Shown piece after piece: positions 7,294 to 12,866 of a stretch of 12,866 bases of DNA. Below the pieces are notes generated by a model. That model worked only from the letters and a program-made list of their open reading frames with translations. It did no database searches and was not told the origin of the DNA. The position numbers and the translations under genes were made by a program. Source of the stretch: Actinomycetota bacterium (GTDB taxonomy: Bacteria; Actinomycetota; Acidimicrobiia; IMCC26256; JACDBD01); contig JACDBD010000092.1 in NCBI GenBank assembly GCA_013695115.1, positions 1 through 12,866 of the forward strand. Reading direction: 5' to 3'. Positions within the stretch are counted from its first letter, which is position 1. Each line of letters starts with the position of its first letter.

Positions 7294-8165
7294 GCGCCCC
7301 CGCGCTGCGGCACCACTACACGGGGAAGGTGCGCGACCTCTACGAGGTCGACCACGACCGCATGCTCATCGTGGCGTCCGACCGGATCTCGGTCTTCGAC
7401 GTAGTGCTCGAGGACCAGATCCCCGACAAGGGCCGCGTACTCACCGCCCTGTCGACGTTCTGGTTCGCGCTGAGCGCGGACGTGTTCCCCAACCATGTGA
7501 TCTCCGCCGACCCGACCGACTTCCCCGAGACCGCCGGGCCCGAGGTCGCCGGCCGGGCCATGCTCGTGCGCGCCACCCAGCCGGTGCGGCTGGAGTGCAT
7601 CGCCCGGGGCTACCTGTTCGGCTCGGCGTGGTCGGAGTACGCCGAGCGCGGCACGGTCTCCGGCCGGCGCCTTCCCGGCGGGATGCGGCAGGCCGAGCGC
7701 CTACCCGAGCCGATCTTCACCGCCACGACGAAGGCCGAGAAGGGTCACGACCTGCCGCTGACCGACGCCGAGGCCGCCGACCTCGTCGGCGCCGACCTCT
7801 ACGACCGGATCGCCGTCGCCTCCCTCGACGTCTACCGGTTCGGTGCCGCCCACGCGGAGTCGCGCGGAGTCATCCTCGCCGACACCAAGCTCGAGTTCGG
7901 AACGATCGGGGGCGAGCTGCTCGTCATCGACGAGATGCTCACCCCCGACTCGTCGCGCTACTGGCCCGCGGATGAGTACCGGGCCGGCACCTCGCCGCCG
8001 TCGTTCGACAAGCAGTTCGTGCGCGACCACTACCTCGGCGCGGGTTGGGACCAGACACCGCCCGCGCCGCCGCTACCCCCCGAGGTGATCGAGGGGACGC
8101 GCGCCCGCTACGTCGAGGCCTACGAGCTGCTCACCGGCGAGAGTTTCGACGAGTGGTTCACGTGA
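7290..8165 (+). CDS. purC: SAICAR synthetase
   Basis: Phosphoribosylaminoimidazole-succinocarboxamide synthase: ATP-dependent addition of aspartate to CAIR. The 291 residues place it with the longer (yeast-like) form rather than the roughly 240-residue Bacillus form. Visible motifs are TGKVRDLYEV (11-20), the nucleotide-binding N-terminal strand; ASDRISVFDV (29-38); ECIARGYLFGSAW (102-114); the signature LADTKLEFG (196-204); and IDEMLTPDSSRYW (213-225). GTG 7290 overlaps the purB stop by 4 bp and places GKVRDLYE at the expected distance from the N-terminus; the open frame upstream is a shadow of purB. There is no independent ribosome site, so translation is probably coupled to purB, whose enzyme acts on the PurC product. 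purS follows after a short gap containing a possible promoter. Confidence 0.97.
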   Translation: MSAPALRHHYTGKVRDLYEVDHDRMLIVASDRISVFDVVLEDQIPDKGRVLTALSTFWFALSADVFPNHVISADPTDFPETAGPEVAGRAMLVRATQPVRLECIARGYLFGSAWSEYAERGTVSGRRLPGGMRQAERLPEPIFTATTKAEKGHDLPLTDAEAADLVGADLYDRIAVASLDVYRFGAAHAESRGVILADTKLEFGTIGGELLVIDEMLTPDSSRYWPADEYRAGTSPPSFDKQFVRDHYLGAGWDQTPPAPPLPPEVIEGTRARYVEAYELLTGESFDEWFT

Positions 8166-8174
8166 GCCGCGGCG

Positions 8175-8180
8175 TAGGGT
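8175..8180 (+). promoter_or_regulatory. Putative -10 box TAGGGT at the purS start
   Basis: TAGGGT lies in the 16-bp purC-purS gap. Seven bases separate it from GTG 8188, the arrangement of a leaderless transcript beginning at that GTG. It is too close to ATG 8182 to drive a transcript that starts there. Confidence 0.35.
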
Positions 8181-8181
8181 G

Positions 8182-8448
8182 ATGAGCGTGCGGTTCGAAG
8201 CCCGGGTGGAGATCACGCACCTCCCCGGCATCCTCGACCCGCAGGGCGCGACCATCGAACGCGCCCTTCCCGCGCTCGGCTACGACAACGTGTCCGACGT
8301 CCGGGTCGGCAAGAGCATCCGGCTCGTGCTCGACGCCGACGACGAGGCCGCCGCTCGCGACCAGGTCGAGGAGATGTGCCGCCGGCTCCTCGCCAACCCG
8401 GTGATCGAGGCGTACGAGATCGCGCTGTCGGAGCTGAGCGCGCCATGA
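8182..8448 (+). CDS. purS: FGAM synthetase subunit PurS
   Basis: Small structural subunit that bridges PurQ and PurL in the three-part formylglycinamidine ribonucleotide synthetase. 88 residues with the family core LDPQGATIERALPALGYD (residues 18-35), the strand VSDVRVGKSIRLVLD, and the C-terminal EMCRRLLANPVIEAYEI. The start is ambiguous: GTG 8179, ATG 8182 and GTG 8188 are all in frame with no good Shine-Dalgarno site. ATG 8182 is given as the conventional choice. GTG 8188 would leave 15 residues before LDPQG, closer to Bacillus PurS (14), and sits seven bases after a TAGGGT box, so a leaderless start there is plausible. The stop overlaps the purQ start (ATGA), which suits equal production of the two subunits. 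Confidence 0.94.
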   Translation: MSVRFEARVEITHLPGILDPQGATIERALPALGYDNVSDVRVGKSIRLVLDADDEAAARDQVEEMCRRLLANPVIEAYEIALSELSAP

Positions 8449-9131
8449 GCGCGCGCGTCGGTGTGGTCGTGTTTCCGGGCACGAACTGCGAGCTCGACGT
8501 CGCCTGGGCAGTCGAGCAACTGGGCGGCTCGGCCGAGCTGCTGTGGCACGGCGAACGCGCCCTCGACAACGCCGACGCGGTCGTCGTCCCCGGCGGGTTC
8601 GCCCACGGCGACTACCTGCGCACCGGTGCCATCGCCCGCTTCTCGCCGGTGATGGAGTCGGTGGCGCGCTTCGCCGCCGCCGGCGGGCCGGTCGTCGGGA
8701 TCTGCAACGGCTTCCAGGTGCTCACCGAAGCCGGGCTGCTCCCGGGCGCGCTCCAGAAGAACGCGGGGCTGGCGTTCCTCTGCGAGACGGTCGAGTGCCG
8801 GGTCGAGACGTCGGCGTCGGTGCTCACCGGCCTGGCAACGCCGGGAGCGGTGCTGCGGCTGCCCATCAACCACTTCGAGGGTAACTACGTCTGCGATGCC
8901 GCCACGCTCGCCCGCCTCCGCGACGAGGACCGGGTGGTGGTGCGCTACGTGCGCAACCCCAACGGCAGCCTCGACGACATCGCCGGCGTCTGCAGCGAGG
9001 GCCGCAACGTCGTAGGCCTCATGCCCCACCCGGAGCGCGCGTCCGACTCGATGTTGGGCTCCGAGGGCGGAGTGGTGCTGCTGCGGTCGCTGCTCGAAGC
9101 CGCCGCCGCCGGAGCCGCGGTCGCGAGCTAG
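8445..9131 (+). CDS. purQ: FGAM synthetase glutaminase subunit PurQ
   Basis: Class I glutamine amidotransferase that supplies ammonia to PurL for conversion of FGAR to FGAM. 228 residues. The N-terminus carries GVVVFPGTNCELDVA (6-20), then VPGGFAHGDYLRTGAIA (48-64). The nucleophile is Cys87 in GICNGFQVL, and the other triad residues are His195 and Glu197 in MPHPERA. Conserved NHFEGNYV (142-149), close to the family NHxEGRY pattern, is also seen. The ATG at 8445 overlaps the purS stop by 4 bp; frame further upstream is a purS shadow. The C-terminal 15 residues are an Ala-rich extension. Unlike in many genomes, purL does not follow directly: two unrelated genes intervene and purL starts about 1.1 kb downstream. 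Confidence 0.97.
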   Translation: MSARVGVVVFPGTNCELDVAWAVEQLGGSAELLWHGERALDNADAVVVPGGFAHGDYLRTGAIARFSPVMESVARFAAAGGPVVGICNGFQVLTEAGLLPGALQKNAGLAFLCETVECRVETSASVLTGLATPGAVLRLPINHFEGNYVCDAATLARLRDEDRVVVRYVRNPNGSLDDIAGVCSEGRNVVGLMPHPERASDSMLGSEGGVVLLRSLLEAAAAGAAVAS

Positions 9132-9142
9132 TACCGGGACCC

Positions 9143-9154
9143 GAGGAGGAGGAG
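9143..9154 (+). promoter_or_regulatory. Strong ribosome binding site of the DHFR-like gene
   Basis: A repeated GAG stretch (four GAG units) ends four bases before GTG 9159. It is more extensive than the sites of the coupled pur genes, implying independent initiation. Confidence 0.65.
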
Positions 9155-9158
9155 CAGC

Positions 9159-9740
9159 GTGGGGAGAATCGTCGTAACCGAGTTCGTGTCACTCGACGGT
9201 GTCATCGAGGATCCGGGCGGGTCGGAGGACTTCAAGCACTCAGCCTGGAGTTTCGAGGTCGATCGTGGCGACGAGGGAAACCAGTTCAAGCTCGACGAGA
9301 CCCTGGAGTCCGAGGCGCTGCTGCTGGGCCGGGTGACCTATGAGGGCTTCGCCCAGGCCTGGCCGTCGCGGGATGGTGAGTTCGCCGACAAGTTCAACGG
9401 CATGCCCAAGTACGTCGTCTCGTCGACGCTGGCGAACCCCGAGTGGAACAACTCGACCGTGCTCAGCGGCGATCTCACCGAGGACGTCTCGAAGCTGAAG
9501 CAGGACGTGGACGGGGACATCGTCGTCCACGGCAGCGCCCAACTCGTGCAGGCACTGGTCGAGCGCGACCTCGTCGACGAGCTGCGCCTGATGGTGTTCC
9601 CGGTCGTACTCGGGGCGGGCAAGCGTCTCTTCGGCGACACGACCGGCAAGAAGCGCCTGCGGCTCGCGGACTCGAGGACGGTCGGCGACGGCGTCACCAT
9701 CCTCACCTACGAGCCCGCGGACGAGGAAGCGAAGGGCTAG
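9159..9740 (+). CDS. Dihydrofolate reductase-like (RibD C-terminal) family protein
   Basis: 193 residues of the DHFR/RibD C-terminal-like fold (PF01872 type; relatives include Bacillus YyaP and YwjB), probably a cytosolic NAD(P)H-dependent reductase of unknown substrate. Family patterns in order are VVTEFVSLDGVIEDPGG (5-21), LLLGRVTYEGFAQAWP (54-69, the dinucleotide-binding turn), KYVVSSTL (84-91), DIVVHGSAQLVQAL (120-133) and LMVFPVVLGAGKRLF (144-158). The GTG start is supported by the GAG-repeat ribosome site and family alignment. It lies 27 bp after purQ on the same strand and could be read through from the pur transcript. It is not a recognised purine enzyme, and it should not be called FolA or RibD, since the deaminase domain is absent. 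The stop shares CTAG with the convergent gene. Confidence 0.88.
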   Translation: MGRIVVTEFVSLDGVIEDPGGSEDFKHSAWSFEVDRGDEGNQFKLDETLESEALLLGRVTYEGFAQAWPSRDGEFADKFNGMPKYVVSSTLANPEWNNSTVLSGDLTEDVSKLKQDVDGDIVVHGSAQLVQALVERDLVDELRLMVFPVVLGAGKRLFGDTTGKKRLRLADSRTVGDGVTILTYEPADEEAKG

Positions 9741-10147
9741 TTCGAACGCCCGATCCCGGCCCGCTTGAGCACGTCGGCGGGTACGCCCAGCTCCCGCCAC
9801 GCCGCGTAAGAGATGCCCTTGCGCTCGGAGTAGTCCCGGGCGACCTGGGCGAAATCCCGCTCCAGCGCGGACAGATCAACCTTGGCGCCGAGCTGCTCGA
9901 GCTCGGCCTTGAGGTCCATGCGCTCCTGCACGAGCTGGAGTCGCTGGAGCGGGGACGCGTCGGTGAGCTGCTTCGCGATGGTGTCGAGGCGGCGCTTGAT
10001 CGATTCCGTGGTGCGCTTGCGGCCCCGACGGGGGCGGTTCTGGTGCAGGGCGTCGAGGTACTTCCGCACCGCCCGTCCCAGCTCGCGACCCTCGGCCAAT
10101 GCCCGCTTGTGGGCCGTGGTCATCGTGCTCTTGCGGCGTGCCGCCAT
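9737..10147 (-). CDS. Small basic conserved-looking protein of unknown function
   Basis: 136 residues starting MAARRKSTMTTAHKRAL. No named domain is recognised. The N-terminal 55 residues are strongly basic (RPRRGRKRTTESIKRRL, 38-54) and follow a helix-like LAEGRELGRAVRKYLDAL. A charged heptad-like stretch (about 48-88) could form a coiled coil. The C-terminus, GISYAAWRELGVPADVLKRAGI (111-132), looks like a compact helical or helix-turn-helix-like end. From memory, proteins with this RGRKRTxESI core and SYAAWRExGV ending are widespread in actinobacteria and unannotated; a nucleic-acid-binding role is only inference from charge. Start evidence is good: AGAGGAG eight bases before the ATG and a promoter candidate upstream. 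Codon use looks like its neighbours, so there is no sign of recent transfer. It is convergent with the DHFR-like gene, sharing CTAG, and divergent from purL. Confidence 0.82.
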   Translation of the reverse strand: MAARRKSTMTTAHKRALAEGRELGRAVRKYLDALHQNRPRRGRKRTTESIKRRLDTIAKQLTDASPLQRLQLVQERMDLKAELEQLGAKVDLSALERDFAQVARDYSERKGISYAAWRELGVPADVLKRAGIGRSN

Positions 10148-10155
10148 GGAGTCGT

Positions 10156-10162
10156 CTCCTCT
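10156..10162 (-). promoter_or_regulatory. Ribosome binding site of the small basic protein gene
   Basis: On the minus strand, AGAGGAG lies eight bases before the ATG at 10147, a good Shine-Dalgarno match with normal spacing. Confidence 0.7.
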
Positions 10163-10170
10163 ATTGATCG

Positions 10171-10198
10171 ATTATCGCACCATCTTATTTGTTCAATG
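10171..10198 (-). promoter_or_regulatory. Promoter candidate for the small basic protein gene
   Basis: On the minus strand, GATAAT (10176-10171) is preceded by TGC, an extended -10 arrangement. CATTGA (10198-10193), a weak -35 match, sits 16 bases upstream of it. The region is AT-rich against a GC-rich background. The -10 lies inside a small palindrome, CGAT-T-ATCG (10169-10177). The predicted start near 10164 leaves a leader of about 17 nt that retains the ribosome site. Confidence 0.55.
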
Positions 10199-10204
10199 CC
10201 GAAT

Positions 10205-10218
10205 GACTCCATTTGAGT
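10205..10218. promoter_or_regulatory. Short inverted repeat over the purL -35 region
   Basis: ACTC (10206-10209) and GAGT (10215-10218) are separated by five bases and cover the position of the purL -35 box. In addition, GACTCCAT (10205-10212) is the exact reverse complement of ATGGAGTC (10146-10153) at the other end of the intergenic region. This may be an operator, but such short repeats can arise by chance. Confidence 0.3.
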
Positions 10219-10232
10219 ACCGAGGCGAGAGT

Positions 10233-10238
10233 TAGCCT
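10233..10238 (+). promoter_or_regulatory. purL: Putative -10 box TAGCCT for leaderless purL
   Basis: TAGCCT fits TANNNT and lies six bases before GTG 10245, which itself lacks a Shine-Dalgarno site. A weak -35 match, ATTTGA (10211-10216), stands 16 bases upstream. The layout predicts transcription starting at the GTG. An independent promoter is needed here because the preceding gene is on the opposite strand. Confidence 0.55.
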
Positions 10239-10244
10239 GCGATC

Positions 10245-12545
10245 GTGCCCGTCGACCAGCCGCTCCACCGCCGTCTGGGGCTGACCGACGACGAGCTTGG
10301 CGCCGTCGTCGAGCTGCTCGGCCGCGACCCGACCGAGCTCGAGCTGGCAATGTACGCGGTGATGTGGTCGGAGCACTGCTCGTACAAGTCGTCGCGCCTG
10401 CACCTGCGCCGGCTCCCGAGCGAGGCGCCGTGGGTGCTGGTGGGCCCGGGCGAGGGCGCGGGTGTCGTCGACGTCGGCGACGGGCTAGCAGTGGCGGTGC
10501 GCATCGAGAGCCACAACCACCCCTCGGCGGTCGAGCCCTACCAGGGGGCCGCCACCGGCGTCGGCGGGATCATCCGGGACGTGTTCTCGATGGGCGCGCG
10601 GCCGATCGCGCTCATGGACCCGCTCCGGTTCGGGCCCCTTGACGACGCCCGCACCCGGTACCTCTTCGAAGGCGTCGTGTCCGGCATCAGCGGCTACGGC
10701 AACGCGGTGGGAGTCCCCACCGTCGGGGGCGAAGTGGCCTTCGACGACTGCTACCGCGACAACCCCCTCGTGAACGTGCTGTGCCTCGGTCTGCTGCCCC
10801 ATGACCGGCTCGTCCTGGCCCGCGCGTCGGGAGAGGGGAACCTGGCCGTGTTGCTCGGGTCGTCGACCGGTCGCGACGGAATCGGCGGCGCGAGCGTGCT
10901 GGCGTCGGCGGGCTTCGACGAGGGCGCGGAGGAGAAGCGCCCGTCGGTGCAGGTGGGCGACCCGTTCGAGGAGAAGAAGCTCATCGAAGCCTGCCTCGCC
11001 CTGCTCGACGCCGGCCTCGCGGTCGGCGTGCAGGACCTGGGCGCGGCCGGGCTGTCCTGCGCGGCGTCGGAGACCGCGGCCAAGGCGGGCGCGGGCATGG
11101 ACGTCGACGCCGCCCGCGTGCCCAAGCGCGAGCCGGGCATGACGCCGGTCGAGGTGCTCACGTCCGAGAGCCAGGAGCGCATGCTCGCCATCGTGCGTCC
11201 CCGCCACCTCGACGAGGTCCTCGCGCTGTGCGACCGGTGGGAGATCACCGCGTCGGTCGTGGGCCGCGTCACCGACACCGGCCGGTTCCGCGTGTACGAC
11301 GGGCTGTTCGACGCGGTCGGTGTCGCCGGTGCGAACCCGGAACCGCCGCGCGGTGACACGCCCACGCCGACTTCGTCCGACCAGACGCCGGCGGCCGATG
11401 TGCCGGTCGAGAGCCTCGGCGACGGGCCGGTCTACGAGCGCGAGCGGCGTCGCCCGGCGGCGCAGGACGCGCTGGTCGCCGCCGACCCCGCACCCCTTCT
11501 CGCCGAACGGTTCCCGCCCGGCGCCGACCTGTCGGGCGAGCTCCTGGCGGTGCTCGCGTCGCCCACGGTCGCGGACAAGTCGTGGGTGTGGCGCCAGTAC
11601 GACCATCAGCTCTTCCTCAACACGGTGGTCGGGCCGGGTGGCGACGCGGCCGTGCTCCGGCTCAAGGGCACACCCCGGGCGCTGGCGCTCTCGACCGACG
11701 GCAACGCCCGGTTCTGCCGGCTCGATCCCCGGACGGGTGCGCGGCTGGCGGTGCTCGAGGCCGCCCGCAACGTCGCCTGCGCCGGCGCCCGTCCCCTCGC
11801 CCTGGTCAACTGCCTCAACTTCGGCAACCCCGAGCACCCCGAGGTCATGTGGCAGTTCGCCGACGTCGTCGACGGGGTGGCCGAGGCGTGCACCGCGCTC
11901 GGGATCCCCGTGATCGGCGGGAACGTCAGCTTCTACAACGAATCGGAAGGGCGCGACATCGACCCCACCCCGATCGTGGGTGTGCTCGGGCTCATCGAGG
12001 AACTCGGCGACGTCCCCCCGGCCGCCGCGCTCGTTCCCGGCCACCGGATCGTCGTGCTCGGCGCCACGCGCCCCGAGCTCGCTGGGTCCGAGTGGGCTGC
12101 GGTGGTACACGGCCTCGACGGAGGCCGACCCCCGGACGCCGACCTCGACGGGGCGCGGCGCCTGCACGAGTTCGTACGGGACCTGGTGACGGAGCGCACC
12201 GTCGCCGGTGTGCACGACTGCGCCGAAGGCGGGCTTGCGGTCGCGCTGGCCGAGATGGCGATCGCGGGCGGGACCGGGTGCACGGTCACTCCCGAGCCCG
12301 GCCTCGAGGCCGCGGCGTGGTGCTTCGCGGAGTCGGCGTCCCGGATCGTCGCGTCGGTGGACGCCCGCCCGCTGCCGGACGTGCTGCGCCGGGCGGCCGA
12401 GGCCGGCGTCCCTGCCGTCGACCTCGGCGTCGCCGGCAGCGACCGCTTGGTGGTCGAGGGCGCCTTCGACGTCTCGGTCACCGACGCCACCCGCGCCTGG
12501 CGCGACGCGATCCCGGCAGCCCTGGGGGCGACGGCGGCGCGCTGA
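10245..12545 (+). CDS. purL: FGAM synthetase catalytic subunit PurL
   Basis: ATP-dependent catalytic subunit of formylglycinamidine ribonucleotide synthetase (FGAR to FGAM), working with PurS and PurQ. 766 residues, the small PurL type. The first half shows [11 protein letters not shown] (40-50) with catalytic-region His44, then [20 protein letters not shown] (89-108), [10 protein letters not shown] (111-120), [13 protein letters not shown] (209-221), [15 protein letters not shown] (235-249) and [14 protein letters not shown] (263-276). The repeated second half shows [30 protein letters not shown] and [13 protein letters not shown] 10245 is in register with the family start and sits six bases after a TAGCCT box, suggesting a leaderless message. 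A Pro/Thr-rich stretch (354-384) between the two halves looks like an insertion relative to typical PurL of about 740 residues. It is convergent with a minus-strand gene, with only 6 bp between stops. Confidence 0.97.
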   Translation: MPVDQPLHRRLGLTDDELGAVVELLGRDPTELELAMYAVMWSEHCSYKSSRLHLRRLPSEAPWVLVGPGEGAGVVDVGDGLAVAVRIESHNHPSAVEPYQGAATGVGGIIRDVFSMGARPIALMDPLRFGPLDDARTRYLFEGVVSGISGYGNAVGVPTVGGEVAFDDCYRDNPLVNVLCLGLLPHDRLVLARASGEGNLAVLLGSSTGRDGIGGASVLASAGFDEGAEEKRPSVQVGDPFEEKKLIEACLALLDAGLAVGVQDLGAAGLSCAASETAAKAGAGMDVDAARVPKREPGMTPVEVLTSESQERMLAIVRPRHLDEVLALCDRWEITASVVGRVTDTGRFRVYDGLFDAVGVAGANPEPPRGDTPTPTSSDQTPAADVPVESLGDGPVYERERRRPAAQDALVAADPAPLLAERFPPGADLSGELLAVLASPTVADKSWVWRQYDHQLFLNTVVGPGGDAAVLRLKGTPRALALSTDGNARFCRLDPRTGARLAVLEAARNVACAGARPLALVNCLNFGNPEHPEVMWQFADVVDGVAEACTALGIPVIGGNVSFYNESEGRDIDPTPIVGVLGLIEELGDVPPAAALVPGHRIVVLGATRPELAGSEWAAVVHGLDGGRPPDADLDGARRLHEFVRDLVTERTVAGVHDCAEGGLAVALAEMAIAGGTGCTVTPEPGLEAAAWCFAESASRIVASVDARPLPDVLRRAAEAGVPAVDLGVAGSDRLVVEGAFDVSVTDATRAWRDAIPAALGATAAR

Positions 12546-12551
12546 CAAGCG

Positions 12552-12866
12552 TCAGGTGGTGGTTGCCGGCGCCTGCGTCGTCGTGGTCGCGGTGGTCGTC
12601 GTCGTCGCCGCGGTCGTGTTCGGTGCCCTGGTCGTGTTCGGGCTGCGTTGCTGCGTCTGCGGCGTCTCTTCCTCAGTCGTGGTCGTCGGCTCCTCGGTGG
12701 ACGTGGTCGTATCGGTGTTACCCCCGTCGTCCCCCCCTCCGCTGGCCAGGAGCACCCCGCCACCGACGAGGAGCGCGGCCACGAGCACGGCCGCGGCGAC
12801 GAGCATGCCGACGCGCCGCCTCCTGCCATCGCCGTCGGGCGGGCCGGCACCGGCGTCGTCCTGGAA
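12552..12866 (-). CDS. C-terminal part of a membrane-anchored protein with a Thr-rich tail, 5' end beyond the window
   Basis: The frame is open to the window edge, so this is the last 104 residues of a longer protein. It begins with an acidic, Gly/Pro-rich linker, then RRRRVG, a positively charged flank. One transmembrane helix follows (about residues 21-42 of the visible part, MLVAAAVLVAALLVGGGVLL), and then an exported tail. The final 54 residues contain 27 threonines with Asn, Pro, Glu and Gln. The Arg cluster before the helix predicts a cytoplasmic N-terminal part and an extracytoplasmic tail. An ATG at 12806 could start a short 84-residue protein, but the charged linker in frame upstream argues for a longer one. 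The layout resembles single-pass proteins such as Ser/Thr kinases or anti-sigma-like regulators with low-complexity tails, but the functional domain is not visible. Confidence 0.6.
   Translation of the reverse strand, partial: FQDDAGAGPPDGDGRRRRVGMLVAAAVLVAALLVGGGVLLASGGGDDGGNTDTTTSTEEPTTTTEEETPQTQQRSPNTTRAPNTTAATTTTTATTTTQAPATTT
12555..12716 (-). repeat. Low-complexity threonine-codon tract
   Basis: Dense runs of ACC/ACG/ACA codons, read on the plus strand as repeated gtcgtcgtggtc patterns, encode the Thr-rich tail of the right-edge membrane protein. The tract is compositionally biased, and slipped-strand length variation is possible. Confidence 0.7.

Noticed and set aside
10485..12548. A 687-codon open frame antisense to purL
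   Set aside because: It mirrors the GC-rich third positions of purL, its protein is rich in Arg, His and Gly without any recognisable family, and the sense strand has full PurL conservation.
12546..12551. Terminator between purL and the convergent right-edge gene
   Set aside because: Only six bases separate the stops and no stem-loop with a T-run is visible nearby.
1..12866. A defence system, mobile element, CRISPR array or new multi-gene system
   Set aside because: No transposase, integrase, direct-repeat array, nuclease or toxin-antitoxin pair was recognised. Nearly all of the sequence is accounted for by transporters and purine enzymes; the only unknowns are the multi-pass membrane protein, the small basic protein and the right-edge fragment.

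Overview
This is a GC-rich bacterial window made up almost entirely of genes. The base composition, the many GTG and TTG starts, short 5' leaders behind TANNNT-type -10 boxes, and the style of the proteins suggest a high-GC actinobacterium, possibly of the Acidimicrobiia type. That placement is inference, because no rRNA or other taxonomic marker is present.

Left part (1-3336): membrane proteins. Two AI-2E-family (PF01594-type) transporter paralogues point away from each other across a 20-bp gap: one on the minus strand, running off the left edge, and one on the plus strand. The plus-strand copy overlaps, in a GTGA junction, a multi-pass membrane protein of unknown function.

Central and right part (3398-12545): a purine biosynthesis cluster on the plus strand in the order purA, purD, purB, purC, purS, purQ, then purL. 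It encodes GAR synthetase (PurD), the three-part FGAM synthetase (PurS, PurQ, PurL), SAICAR synthetase (PurC), adenylosuccinate lyase (PurB, used twice in the pathway) and adenylosuccinate synthetase (PurA, IMP to AMP branch). The purA-to-purQ genes are tightly packed, with gaps of 4 to 16 bp or 4-bp GTGA/ATGA overlaps. PurF, PurN, PurM, PurE/K and PurH are not in this window.

Between purQ and purL lie a dihydrofolate-reductase-like (RibD C-terminal type) protein on the plus strand and a small basic protein of unknown function on the minus strand. These two meet tail to tail in a shared CTAG. A visibly AT-rich 97-bp divergent intergenic region (10148-10244) follows, carrying a good promoter candidate for the minus-strand gene and a leaderless-type promoter for purL. 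FGAM synthetase is therefore probably made from two transcription units.

Right edge (12552-12866, minus strand): the C-terminal end of a membrane-anchored protein with a strongly threonine-rich tail, convergent with purL.

No tRNA, rRNA, CRISPR array, insertion sequence or phage gene was seen. The window is mostly housekeeping. The points most worth following are the shared divergent promoter at 1031-1037, the interruption between purQ and purL, the Pro/Thr-rich insertion inside PurL, and the two uncharacterised conserved-looking proteins.
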